The notes below the pieces were generated by a model. That model made no database searches. It was given only the letters and a program-made list of their open reading frames with translations, and was not told the origin of the DNA. DNA of 64,000 nt. Origin: Paenibacillus sp. ACRRX (lineage in GTDB: Bacteria; Bacillota; Bacilli; Paenibacillales; Paenibacillaceae). The stretch spans positions 434,001 to 498,000 of the forward strand of contig NZ_JAKRNK010000004.1 in NCBI RefSeq assembly GCF_022346885.1, written 5' to 3'. The position numbers and the translations under genes are program-made. Shown here in pieces: positions 17,491 through 26,168 of the stretch. Position 1 is the first letter of the stretch, and every line of letters begins with the position of its first letter.

Positions 17491-17619
17491 TCTTGCCTCC
17501 AATTAATTATAAAATAGTTTCTGTTTTTTGGTTTCATCCAATCATTACCATAACAACACTCAGAATGACGTTACGATCCAGCACTATTCTCACATTGTGT
17601 CGGCAAGATTAAGAATTAA

Positions 17620-19071
17620 CTAGTTATTAATAACTTCATTTTTAATGGTTCGATGAATTACTTGTCCACATGTACCATCTGCATTGCTTATGCTATTAAT
17701 AAATCTGGAAATTCGCTCTTCTTTTTTGAAATCTTCGTTGCATGTTACCATATCAACAAATTGAGATACCGATACTTCTTGATTTGTAAAATAACATCCC
17801 AAATAGTCTGCAAAATAATATTTATCTTTTTCTAGCTTCGTTTTACTTAGTAAACCTAAAACAGGCTTCTCCGTAATAATGTATTGCAGCATAACAGAAC
17901 TATAATCACTAATGATAGCATCAGATACAGCAACTGCTGGATAAGTATCACCATTATTATCGATAATAATGTTCGTAGCTTGTTTCAGCTTATTCTCTAT
18001 CTTTTCAAATGCTTCCAAAAGACGAGGGCGCAATGTTTTTATTGTTAGTTCTGTAAGCGGGTGTGGGCGCCAAATTAAAGTATAATTCTCATGATCCATA
18101 AAATAATTTAAAACTAGTTCTGTTTGTTCAAACCACGTGTCAATAGATAGAATATCGGCGATGCCTGTATTAAATAAAAATACCCTTTTATTTTTTATCG
18201 TTTCTTTCCAGTATAATGGTATTTCTCTAGGCTCATTTAACGTTGCAAGCATAGCATCAACTTTAGGGGACCCCAGGACCAATATTTTATCAGCATCCGT
18301 TCCATTTGCCACATAAGCATCTTTTAAATTTTCCGACTGCACAATGATTTTTGTTGCATTTTTATACGATGGCATTACGTATATATCTGGTTTTTCTGAG
18401 CTACCAGCTACATAATAGGGTACATAGACTAACATGTCTGTATATTGTGCGAGATTGTCAGAATAGAAACGAGGGTTAACCATCGTTAGCGAATTATATT
18501 GATCAAACGGATTATGGATATAAATAATATCTGGTTGTCTATTCTCAAACTCGTACATTTCAAACGGTGTAATCTTTATATCCTTTGGCAATTGATTTCC
18601 TTCATAACAAAACCTAATGATTTGCCCTTGAGCATCCTTTTCATAGTATGGAATAGGTACTACATAACAAGTACAATTAGGATCTTTTTCTGCTTCTCTA
18701 TATATACTTTCTAATGAGTCCCACATGGATACTTTGTATGGCATAAACGCTATTTCTAGTTCTGTTTTCACATTATTTTTAATTATTGATCTCACATCAT
18801 TCATGATCTCTTTTATTAAATTGATGCGTGTTATAAAGATTTGCTCATCCTGTTCTCCTGGTATCAAACTTTGAACCGTATGGATTGCCTTTTGAACAAG
18901 CTCGCTTACTTCCTGTTCCTCACCCATTAAATTAGATAAGAACATTAAACCATCATTACAATCTTGTATCATTGCAGTTGTACTATTTTTACCACTATAG
19001 CTTAAATAATCAATGCCTTCTTCTATCGTATTAATAAATTCCATTATTTGCTTTTTTTGTTTTAATCTCAT
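17620..19071 (-). CDS. CDP-glycerol glycerophosphotransferase-like protein
   Basis: The 483-residue protein has the TagB/TagF-type catalytic half: VLGSPKVDAML (about 272-282), RVFLFNTGIADIL, LIWRPHPL with the conserved Arg/His, and the C-terminal ISDYSSVMLQYIITEKPVLG block. These enzymes build or prime polyol-phosphate chains from CDP-glycerol. The N-terminal 150 residues are helical and lack recognised motifs. The start is the ATG at 19071 behind GGAGAG rather than the longer reading to 19125. It is the first gene of the six-gene minus-strand operon, so it may supply or prime the acceptor polymer that LicD decorates. Its role in teichoic acid proper is uncertain. Confidence 0.82.
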   Translation of the reverse strand: MRLKQKKQIMEFINTIEEGIDYLSYSGKNSTTAMIQDCNDGLMFLSNLMGEEQEVSELVQKAIHTVQSLIPGEQDEQIFITRINLIKEIMNDVRSIIKNNVKTELEIAFMPYKVSMWDSLESIYREAEKDPNCTCYVVPIPYYEKDAQGQIIRFCYEGNQLPKDIKITPFEMYEFENRQPDIIYIHNPFDQYNSLTMVNPRFYSDNLAQYTDMLVYVPYYVAGSSEKPDIYVMPSYKNATKIIVQSENLKDAYVANGTDADKILVLGSPKVDAMLATLNEPREIPLYWKETIKNKRVFLFNTGIADILSIDTWFEQTELVLNYFMDHENYTLIWRPHPLTELTIKTLRPRLLEAFEKIENKLKQATNIIIDNNGDTYPAVAVSDAIISDYSSVMLQYIITEKPVLGLLSKTKLEKDKYYFADYLGCYFTNQEVSVSQFVDMVTCNEDFKKEERISRFINSISNADGTCGQVIHRTIKNEVINN

Positions 19072-19725
19072 AATCTCTCTCCAATTAATTTGGTTAGTTA
19101 ATCCCTCACATTTAACTCTAACCAACAGTTTTATTATTATGTTTCAAAGCTAAGCTAGCTCTGGACAGATACTGCTTAGACACCTTTATTATCATTTCAT
19201 ATAAGGTACCATTTGAGTATAGACCATCATCATAATTAATCTCACAAACAGTACGTTGTTGTATATATTCTATCGACAAAATACTACAAAAGATTAATAG
19301 TCGTTGGCTTGAATGAATGCGATTACAGATTGCAAATTAGGAAATAATTTTACAAAATAGAAAAGTGTTGCTTAATGAAGCAATTATCCTCACCTGAAAC
19401 GTCACAATGTTATCTAAACAATATCCTTTAGTGCATTTCTGTAAGCATCTACGCACCTCTTACATCTCACCAAAAAAGCGAATTCAGTCATTGAAATCTC
19501 TAGTTACCCTGTCGCTTATTGTGAGGATTTTTCATTGCTTGTTTCGATTTTTTCGAGTTCCATCTTCAAATATGGTGAACTACGAAATAATTTGATCTGC
19601 TAGTAGATGGAATGCATGCTTGAAGATAAGGTAGTAGGTTGTTATCATGTCATATTCGATGTACAAAAAAACCAGCATCCACACTGTTCTTATAACCCGC
19701 AGATACATCACAAAGAAGGGACTGA
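19072..19725. other. Intergenic region upstream of the LicD operon
   Basis: No gene is recognised in this AT-rich 650 bases. On the minus strand TTGTAG-16-TATATA (within 19264-19291) is a possible promoter for the operon, leaving a leader of about 190 bases. I see no riboswitch-like structure in that leader. Confidence 0.35.
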
Positions 19726-19759
19726 TTGACAAACTACAGACTAGTACTATATAGTGCTA
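19726..19759 (+). promoter_or_regulatory. TetR promoter overlapped by its operator; leaderless start
   Basis: TTGACA (19726-19731), an 18-base spacer and TATAGT (19750-19755) place transcription start at or next to the A of the ATG at 19762, with no ribosome-binding site before that ATG. The near-palindrome TAGTACTATATAGTGCTA (19742-19759) covers the -10. A perfect version of it lies at 20360-20377 before the next gene, so TetR binding here would block polymerase directly. Confidence 0.65.
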
Positions 19760-19761
19760 AT

Positions 19762-20343
19762 ATGATCAAAAAAACAAAGACCTCAAATCGCAGCATCGTC
19801 ATGCGAGTAGCTACAACCCTTTTCCTAGAAAAAGGATACCAAGTCACCAGTATGGATGAAATCGTTGCCGTCAGCAAAGTATCTAAAACCAATATTTATT
19901 ACCACTTCAAAAGCAAGGAGGAGCTTTTAGCCGCCATTGTCGACCAAATGGTCGATCATTACAACCACATTATTGATAATATTGTGCAAAAAACACATCT
20001 TCCTGTAGTTGAACGAATTGGCGAAATTACGATGCTGCTGTCTGAGCATCAATCTAACAGTTTAGGCGGATGTCCCTTTCTTACGATTTACGTCCAAACA
20101 TCCCATGAATTTGAGTTTGTGAGGGAGACGATAGGTTCATTTTTCCAAAATCAAATGCACACGATAGAAAATCTACTGCAAGAAGGTATTACACGCAAAG
20201 AGTTCAGCAGTCAGCTTCCCCCTTCGCAGCTTGCTGCTCTTATCCTGTCTACTATTGAGGGGGCCCTATTTTTACAACATACTAGAAAAGATCCTTTATT
20301 ACTGCCTAACATCCTTCAAACTTTGGCTTTTATGCTGAAGTAA
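19762..20343 (+). CDS. TetR-family regulator, probably leaderless mRNA
   Basis: This 193-residue protein has the TetR helix-turn-helix at about residues 10-56 with the signature VSKTNIYYHFKSKEELL and a C-terminal ligand domain of the usual size, containing SLGGCPFLTIYVQTSHE. The ATG at 19762 lies seven bases from the end of the -10 hexamer, so the mRNA probably starts at the initiation codon. An alternative TTG at 19726 has GAAGGG upstream but falls inside the -35 box. It is followed by the SDR/hydrolase gene, whose promoter carries the same operator, so the two form a repressor-target pair. Confidence 0.85.
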   Translation: MIKKTKTSNRSIVMRVATTLFLEKGYQVTSMDEIVAVSKVSKTNIYYHFKSKEELLAAIVDQMVDHYNHIIDNIVQKTHLPVVERIGEITMLLSEHQSNSLGGCPFLTIYVQTSHEFEFVRETIGSFFQNQMHTIENLLQEGITRKEFSSQLPPSQLAALILSTIEGALFLQHTRKDPLLLPNILQTLAFMLK

Positions 20344-20359
20344 TTTTTTTACCCACAAT

Positions 20360-20383
20360 TAGTACTATATAGTACTATATAAT
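20360..20383 (+). promoter_or_regulatory. Operator and -10 of the SDR/hydrolase gene
   Basis: TAGTACTATATAGTACTA (20360-20377) is a perfect 18-base palindrome directly abutting TATAAT (20378-20383). It matches the TetR promoter element at 19742-19759 in 17 of 18 positions. The -35 is weak, so activity may be modest. GAGGAGG before the ATG at 20409 gives strong translation. Confidence 0.7.
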
Positions 20384-20408
20384 ATAAAAATGAGGAGGAA
20401 ATTAGACG

Positions 20409-22244
20409 ATGAGTACTATTTTTATGACAGGTGGCAGCGGGTTTATTGGACGGCATGTACTGGTGGCATTAGCAAAGGCTAATCATAAGCTCTATGTCCT
20501 CGTTCGTTCCAAGGAAAAGCTGATTGAGGCGATGAGAGGAATCGGATGGAACGACTTCTCATTCATAACACCTGTACAAGGCGATCTCACCAAGCCTTCT
20601 CTTGGCTTAAACCCTGCCGATCTGCAGCTTTTACACCATGTAGATATCATTATTCACGCTGGTGGCCCAATGGATATTCTTTTAACAGCAGAGGAAGCAC
20701 AGCAGGTATTTCTAGATGGCGCTCGAGAAATAACCAATATTGCCAAAATGATTCATGATTCTAACCCATTAAAGCACTTTATCCACGTTGTCGGATTCAA
20801 ATCGCCTTATTCGGAGCAGGATCACGAGAGCCAACGGCATAACGATCAAGACTCTAAAGAACCTCCATATGAAAAAATGAAGTTTGAAGCCGATCTCTTC
20901 ATTCGGCAGGCGCTACGTCCATGGGGAATTCCTCTTTCTGTCGTTAACCCCAGTGTAGTCATCGGTGATTCCTACACTGGCATTACCGAACAAGTCGGAG
21001 GATTAGGCATTCTAGTGGATACCGTACGTCGAAACTTGATGGCTCTGGTCCCTGGTGGGAAGGATTACTGGCTTCCACTGGTGCATGTCGATCACGTTGC
21101 GGCATTTATCGCCGCTTTAAGCGCAGAGGAGCGCCCTGTTGATCATACATATTATTTATTGGACCAGAAATCAAATAGCCCCGACATGATAGAACTTACT
21201 CGGCTAGTTTCAAAAGAAGTGCGTGTAAACGGTCCGTTTGGTGCTATTCCCCATCGCTTCTTAAAAGCCATCCTGAACCTTGGTGCAGGCAAACTCGTGA
21301 ACATGCCCAAGGAATCTATAGATTTTATTGTTAATACTGATTTTCCCGTCTCACCCAAGCTTGCCTTGGCAGAAAAAAACAACCTTGACCTGTCGGTATC
21401 ACCATCGACCTTGCCTTTTGTCATTTCGGATTTAGATTACCGAATTTCGCATGGAACGATTCATGTACCTCCTCCATTTCGTCTTAATAGAAGAGCAAAT
21501 CTAGCCACTATCGAAAGGGCGGGGGAAGGAACACCTATTCTAATTCTGCACGGTACATTCAGCACCGCATATAATTTATTGCCGCTGGCAGAGCAATTAT
21601 CGACAGCAGGCAATCCCATATATTTGATTGATCTCCCTGGATTCGGCCGATCTCCCTTTCACCATAACCCCTCAATTATAGAAGGGTTTGAACAAGCTAT
21701 CATGGAGTTGATACTCAACATACCATCAGAAGTGATCATCGTGGGGCATTCATTTGGGGGATATCTTGCGGCCAAAGTGATGGAAAAACTGCAAGATCGT
21801 GTTCAAAGGGTCCTTTTGCTGCAGCCTGTACTACATGCTATAGGTTCAAACTACAAATCTTCATTTTTGACCCACACTATGCTGCGGCTCATGTCTAAAG
21901 CCGCATTAACGAAACAATTATTACATGCTCAAGGCTTTGAGCATATTGAAGAAATTCCAGCTGACTACATCCCTTATATACATGATGAACTGAAATCTGC
22001 TCGTGTGCGAAAAACAACAACAGAGGTGATGTCCGCGCTTACCCAGCCAGGTCATATCACCCTCAACCCCAACAGTTGGGACTATAACAAGGTCTCCATT
22101 CTATGGGGCACAAAAGATCATAAATTCGAAATTCCGAACCCTTATCGTGATTTTCGTATTACACACTTGCCCCATGCCCACCAGTTCCCCATTTCACATC
22201 CGGAGGATACCGCCCGCTGGATAAGCAAGTTGATAAACAATTAG
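20409..22244 (+). CDS. Fusion of extended SDR (NAD(P)-dependent) and alpha/beta hydrolase
   Basis: The 611-residue protein joins two enzymes. Residues 1-350 form an extended short-chain dehydrogenase: TGGSGFIGRHVL (glycine-rich nucleotide loop), DIIIHAGG, and the catalytic YEKMK (YxxxK, Tyr near 157), then NPSVVIGDSY. Residues about 370-611 are an alpha/beta hydrolase: LILHGTFST (oxyanion strand), GHSFGGYLAAK with the nucleophile Ser near 447, and a C-terminal LPHAHQFPISHPE likely carrying the catalytic His. Such a pairing could reduce or epimerise a substrate and hydrolyse an ester or lactone of it. It has no signal peptide, so it is cytosolic. It is controlled by the adjacent TetR. The substrate is unknown. 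Confidence 0.85.
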   Translation: MSTIFMTGGSGFIGRHVLVALAKANHKLYVLVRSKEKLIEAMRGIGWNDFSFITPVQGDLTKPSLGLNPADLQLLHHVDIIIHAGGPMDILLTAEEAQQVFLDGAREITNIAKMIHDSNPLKHFIHVVGFKSPYSEQDHESQRHNDQDSKEPPYEKMKFEADLFIRQALRPWGIPLSVVNPSVVIGDSYTGITEQVGGLGILVDTVRRNLMALVPGGKDYWLPLVHVDHVAAFIAALSAEERPVDHTYYLLDQKSNSPDMIELTRLVSKEVRVNGPFGAIPHRFLKAILNLGAGKLVNMPKESIDFIVNTDFPVSPKLALAEKNNLDLSVSPSTLPFVISDLDYRISHGTIHVPPPFRLNRRANLATIERAGEGTPILILHGTFSTAYNLLPLAEQLSTAGNPIYLIDLPGFGRSPFHHNPSIIEGFEQAIMELILNIPSEVIIVGHSFGGYLAAKVMEKLQDRVQRVLLLQPVLHAIGSNYKSSFLTHTMLRLMSKAALTKQLLHAQGFEHIEEIPADYIPYIHDELKSARVRKTTTEVMSALTQPGHITLNPNSWDYNKVSILWGTKDHKFEIPNPYRDFRITHLPHAHQFPISHPEDTARWISKLINN

Positions 22245-22262
22245 CAATCACTTTTGCGTGAG

Positions 22263-22298
22263 CAAAAGCCCCCGATCTTATAGGTCGGGGGCTTTACA
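22263..22298. terminator. Bidirectional terminator between converging genes
   Basis: AAAGCCCCCGA and TCGGGGGCTTT form a GC-rich 11-base stem between the converging SDR/hydrolase and ydjI genes, with T-runs on both strands. The following TTACATGGGGGCAAGG faintly resembles the bases next to the ssrA 3' end (TTACATGGTGGAGGCGAGG), so this could be a fifth, very decayed ssrA-end copy. Confidence 0.85.
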
Positions 22299-22326
22299 TG
22301 GGGGCAAGGTGATGTGCTGCCGCAAG

Positions 22327-23316
22327 CTACATGCTCAGTTTATAACCGCAGTTCGGACAGAAATTAGCCCCTTCGTTTTTTGCACCGCAGTTAGGGCAGA
22401 AGTTGACTTTTTTACCGCCCTCAGAAGAAGGTACCGTAGATGCAGTTTCAGACGCAAGTGGCTCCTTCTGGCCTTGATTCATATTTTTCATCATTTCGTT
22501 TGCTATATTCATTCCCATCATCATGCTTGCCATATCCGAAGCAGCCCCACCCCCTGTTACTTTGCCGGACGCAATACCGTCCGTCATACTAACCTGCTGA
22601 TACTTTTGCAGATTGCCGATCATTTCATGGGAGGCTGTCTTCGTAATCATATCTTGAATCTCTTGAGGATAACTAAAGCTCATGATCTGGAAGCCTGTAA
22701 TCGTCATCCCATTGTCTATCACTTGCATATCAAGATCTTCACGGATCCCATTGGCTATATCAGAAGCATTCGCCTGTAAATTAAACATATCCTTCCCTTC
22801 TCTACTGATCCACTTCATTAACAGTTGATCCAGCACAGACGTCAATCGGATTTTAACATCCTCAACCAAGTAACTCTCTTTAATGCCAGCAACTTTATCA
22901 ATAAGCGCAACGTAATCGTTGACTTTAAAGTGGAATGTGCCGTTAGCACGAATAGGCATACCGCCTGGTAGTTGTGGAGTCGGGATCAGAATCGGATTCT
23001 GCGTTCCCCATTTGACGGTAAATTCCTTTGTGTTCACAAAAAGAACTTCCACCCTCATCCCACTGTTAAATCCAAATTTAAAACCTTTTAATGTGGATAG
23101 GAAAGGAATGATATCAGAATCAATCTTATACTCTCCTTCATCCTCAAAAACCCCTTCAATCTTGCCGTTATTTATGAAAATAGCGTCCTGACCTGGGCGA
23201 ATGATTAACTTACTTCCTTTTTTAACTTCTTGATTGCTCCACTTCCAAAAAATCATGTCATCTCTAAATTCTTCCCATTCTACAACATTCGCAAATTGAT
23301 TTCTAAAAAAACTCAT
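22327..23316 (-). CDS. ydjI: SPFH-domain protein with C-terminal zinc ribbon (YdjI)
   Basis: The 329-residue protein starts with an SPFH/virion-core-like region (MSFFRNQFANVVEWEE, GMPIRANGTFHFKVNDY). It continues with a Met/Asn-rich linker (MASMMMGMNIANEMMKNM) and ends in a double-CxxC ribbon, FCPNCGAKNEGANFCPNCGY. It corresponds to B. subtilis YdjI, encoded last in the ydjFGHI operon. In B. subtilis these proteins work with the PspA homologue YdjF at stressed membranes; a scaffold role in membrane repair is inferred. The four genes keep the same order and strand here. Confidence 0.87.
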   Translation of the reverse strand: MSFFRNQFANVVEWEEFRDDMIFWKWSNQEVKKGSKLIIRPGQDAIFINNGKIEGVFEDEGEYKIDSDIIPFLSTLKGFKFGFNSGMRVEVLFVNTKEFTVKWGTQNPILIPTPQLPGGMPIRANGTFHFKVNDYVALIDKVAGIKESYLVEDVKIRLTSVLDQLLMKWISREGKDMFNLQANASDIANGIREDLDMQVIDNGMTITGFQIMSFSYPQEIQDMITKTASHEMIGNLQKYQQVSMTDGIASGKVTGGGAASDMASMMMGMNIANEMMKNMNQGQKEPLASETASTVPSSEGGKKVNFCPNCGAKNEGANFCPNCGYKLSM

Positions 23317-23341
23317 TCTGTACCCATCCCTTCCGATTCAG

Positions 23342-24136
23342 TTAAAATGATCCCCTGCTGCCGCTATGTGAGTGACCTCCTGAGGTGGTCCCTCCTCCGC
23401 CACTTGAGCCACCATTACTGCTCTTTTCAATTTTCCTTTTTGTAGTGTTTGAACGCAGATACCTGTCCTCGTAATCTACAAGGCCTGAGGTAGCTGCATC
23501 CTCGTAGGTTCGTGAATTTACGGTTATACGGCCACCTGAACGAAGAACCATCGCCGTAACAATAATTCCTCCGAGTATCACTGAAATACCCAATTGAATC
23601 CAAACATTATAAAATATGTTGTTCGGATTTACCTCTGGCTTGAACCCCATATATTTATGCGCAGTTTGGATGTATTTTTCAAATGCCAGCTTGTAATCAC
23701 CGTTTGTTAAATCCGGAGCGATCTTGTCACGTATATGATCAAGCCTCTCGTCATTCAAGTAAAGCTTTGCTTTGTAGAATCCAGCCAAATACAATTCGCG
23801 AGAATTCATGTCCAACGTCAAAATCACGGCATTGCCGTGAGGCTTATCGTAACCAGGTGCATGTTCATCGTAAAACTCTTGTGTCATTCTTTTTACATCG
23901 GTAGGGGATTCGTTATTGACGGTAACAATTATAATATCTGCTTCTCTTTCGACTCCGTATTGATTGGCCAGCGCATTAATCTCGTTGTATTCTTCCTGAC
24001 TGAGCAATCCCGCTTCATCATAGATTAACTGCTTAATATTTGTTGTACTCGCTTCTCCCGCTGCCAAATGCATCGGAACAATCAGCATCATGGCGATCAA
24101 GAACAGAACTGCAAAGAGTGTATGCTTTCGTCTCAC
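23342..24136 (-). CDS. ydjH: TPM-domain membrane protein (YdjH)
   Basis: The 264-residue protein has a signal-like N-terminal helix and a TPM domain (about 35-170, with YDEAGLLSQEEYNEINALAN, ADIIIVTVN, NAVILTLDMNSREL). It then has one transmembrane helix near 180-200 and a Gly/Ser/His-rich tail typical of TPM proteins. TPM domains face outward and are linked to photosystem repair or membrane-stress complexes in other organisms. The GTG start shares a base with the ydjG stop (TAGTG), indicating coupled translation. It is equivalent to B. subtilis YdjH. Confidence 0.87.
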   Translation of the reverse strand: MRRKHTLFAVLFLIAMMLIVPMHLAAGEASTTNIKQLIYDEAGLLSQEEYNEINALANQYGVEREADIIIVTVNNESPTDVKRMTQEFYDEHAPGYDKPHGNAVILTLDMNSRELYLAGFYKAKLYLNDERLDHIRDKIAPDLTNGDYKLAFEKYIQTAHKYMGFKPEVNPNNIFYNVWIQLGISVILGGIIVTAMVLRSGGRITVNSRTYEDAATSGLVDYEDRYLRSNTTKRKIEKSSNGGSSGGGGTTSGGHSHSGSRGSF

Positions 24137-25170
24137 TAAGTTCTACCCCCTATCATCCAAAAGGTCAGCAACTGCAGTATCAGGAAAGAGATACCGGAAA
24201 TACCTGCAAACCAAGCAGCCACTTTTGCCTTACTAATCGGAGGCTTGCCAACTACCTTTCCCGTTTGGCCATTCATAGCAAAGGTGTATTTTGATTGATT
24301 GTAATCATAGTGGATCACCCATACGGGAAGCAGCACATAATCAGCACGCTCTATTGTTGTATCGATTTGCACGTCAGCATAACTTACGCTGGTATATGCA
24401 TTCGTTGTAGAGTCAATGTAAGCATCGATGTAGCCGTATATTTTATCTTTAGCCCGCGGAAAAAGCTCCTCATCGTTATAACTGTATCTTTCGGCAATGT
24501 AGCCGGCAAGATAGGGGGTTTTAAAGCTTTCTAGCTGATCGTAAGCAAAAGGCTCTAATTTATCCATGAGTTCATCATTCATTTTCTCGGCAGCATCAAT
24601 CGGCACTTTTACATAATCCAGGCAGAGTCTCCGGTATATCTGAAAATAATCCGTCTTCGTATACTCGTAGTCACCGCTCGTGTAGGTGCTGACTTTTGTC
24701 CCACTTCCATGTACCTCGACATCATTATGCAGATCATAGAGCCAAAACGGGACGTACATTCCAGTTATCCCCTTGATTCGATTCGCTGACATAAATCCCC
24801 TTGGTGTCAAAGTACCTCTCCTGCACCATTTTCGAAAAGCCATCATCGCCTGTTCTTTACTAATTGTAAATGGAATGATCTTCGCTGGGGCCAGCTTCCC
24901 GATCAAACGGTCGCCGAGAACAACTGCCGAACCGCAAAAGCTGCAGATCGTTGCGCTCGTCTCCGCCTCAGTCATAATGACCGCACCACAACTCGTACAA
25001 TGATACTCGCGTGCTTCATCTTCTTCTGAAAACACATGTTTTGTGAGAGGGTCCGGAATTTGCTCAATGTTGTCTTTTCTTCCACAGCTGTGACAGGACA
25101 ACATCCCTGTTTTAACGTCAAAAGTCATCCCACTGCCACAGTTTGGACATTTGTACTCGATAACTGGCAT
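24136..25170 (-). CDS. ydjG: Zinc-ribbon membrane protein (YdjG)
   Basis: The 344-residue protein opens with two zinc ribbons (CPNCGSGM...CHSCG at 8-29 and CTSCGAVI...CSFCGSA at 58-79). A large soluble domain follows (GMYVPFWLYDLHNDVEVHG, YVLLPVWVIHYDY) and the protein ends in a transmembrane helix around residues 318-340. It matches B. subtilis YdjG, partner of the PspA homologue. It lies 27 bases behind pspA in the same transcript. It probably recruits PspA to the membrane; no enzymatic motif is seen. Confidence 0.87.
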   Translation of the reverse strand: MPVIEYKCPNCGSGMTFDVKTGMLSCHSCGRKDNIEQIPDPLTKHVFSEEDEAREYHCTSCGAVIMTEAETSATICSFCGSAVVLGDRLIGKLAPAKIIPFTISKEQAMMAFRKWCRRGTLTPRGFMSANRIKGITGMYVPFWLYDLHNDVEVHGSGTKVSTYTSGDYEYTKTDYFQIYRRLCLDYVKVPIDAAEKMNDELMDKLEPFAYDQLESFKTPYLAGYIAERYSYNDEELFPRAKDKIYGYIDAYIDSTTNAYTSVSYADVQIDTTIERADYVLLPVWVIHYDYNQSKYTFAMNGQTGKVVGKPPISKAKVAAWFAGISGISFLILQLLTFWMIGGRT

Positions 25171-25197
25171 CTGCTCACCTCTATGACTAGGGAACTG

Positions 25198-25872
25198 TTA
25201 GTCCTTATTTTTAATTTTCTCTTTGATTGCAGCCAATTCATCTTCTGTTTGCATATGTGTGCTCTTCTCAAATTGTGTGAATAGGTCGTCCAGATTGTCA
25301 TTGGCTTCTGCTCTAATCTCCGCTATTGCCATCGCTTCATCGTAGGCTTTATTAACCTCTGCTTCCATTTTCCCGAAAATGGAGTCTCCATCTCCTGAGG
25401 GAGAACTAATAGAGTTCATCAGCTCTTGAGCTTGGGCAGCCGTCCACTTCCCATTTAACTCGACACGCCGGGCTTCCAATTGATTACGGAACGATTCGAG
25501 TTTATCTTGTATTTGTTTTATGCTTGCTGCGTTTGAAGATATCAAATCATAAGAAACTTGTAATCGATGTTGTTTCTCTGCCTGTACTCTCTTTCTCTCC
25601 AGGAACTTTTTCGCGTCCCCCTCATTCCCGTCAGCTACTGACTTCTCAGCATAACGCTGCAGCTTGTCTATCTCCGTTTGGCATTCATCTAATGCTTTTT
25701 TCGACCTTCTCTCATCCGCCAATACAGAGGCTGTTTCCGCTTTCACTTTTCTTAGTTCATCGTTCAAGTTCCGCATATATTCATCGACAACTTTAATCGG
25801 ATCTTCTGACTTATCCAACAAAGAGTTAACGTTAACTTTCATAACCTCTCTGAACCTCGACAAAATTCCCAT
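25198..25872 (-). CDS. pspA: PspA/IM30-family envelope stress protein
   Basis: The 224-residue, almost fully helical coiled-coil protein starts MGILSRFREVMKVNVNSLLDKSEDP and continues through PIKVVDEYMRNLNDEL, the PspA/Vipp1 signature with its amphipathic N-terminal helix. These proteins assemble into ESCRT-III-like polymers that coat and protect damaged membranes. It is the first gene of a four-gene operon equivalent to B. subtilis ydjFGHI, which is under sigma-W there. I looked for a sigma-W promoter (TGAAAC...CGTA) upstream and did not find a convincing one. AAGGGGGAACTC precedes the ATG. Confidence 0.9.
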   Translation of the reverse strand: MGILSRFREVMKVNVNSLLDKSEDPIKVVDEYMRNLNDELRKVKAETASVLADERRSKKALDECQTEIDKLQRYAEKSVADGNEGDAKKFLERKRVQAEKQHRLQVSYDLISSNAASIKQIQDKLESFRNQLEARRVELNGKWTAAQAQELMNSISSPSGDGDSIFGKMEAEVNKAYDEAMAIAEIRAEANDNLDDLFTQFEKSTHMQTEDELAAIKEKIKNKD

Positions 25873-26074
25873 GATGAGTTCCCCCTTGAAAAGATTTCAT
25901 CTTCATATCATACCTCAATTAAGCCAGAAAGGATTCATTTGAAGAGATTTTCGTGCCGCGAGTTGAAAACAGCCGCTGTCAATTCCCTTGTCGAACCACT
26001 GCCATTGTCTCATCATCATGTTTACAAGTGACGTGCCACAATCCAACCTTATCTGGTTTTCTCCAAGTATGCAA

Positions 26075-26098
26075 AAAAAGCACCTATACGGTGCTTTC
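26075..26098 (-). terminator. Intrinsic terminator after the GNAT gene
   Basis: On the minus strand AAGCACC-gtata-GGTGCTTTTTTT is a compact stem with a seven-base T-run, about 70 bases beyond the GNAT stop. Nothing is recognised between here and the pspA start. Confidence 0.85.
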
Positions 26099-26168
26099 CT
26101 CGATGATCATCTTCTACCACCCGTTAAACAGAGGATGGGGTCCGGCATGGGTAGGATTCATCCCCTAT

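Noticed and set aside
25873-26074. Sigma-W promoter ahead of pspA
   Set aside because: Expected from the B. subtilis ydjFGHI operon, but no TGAAAC with a correctly spaced CGTA was found.
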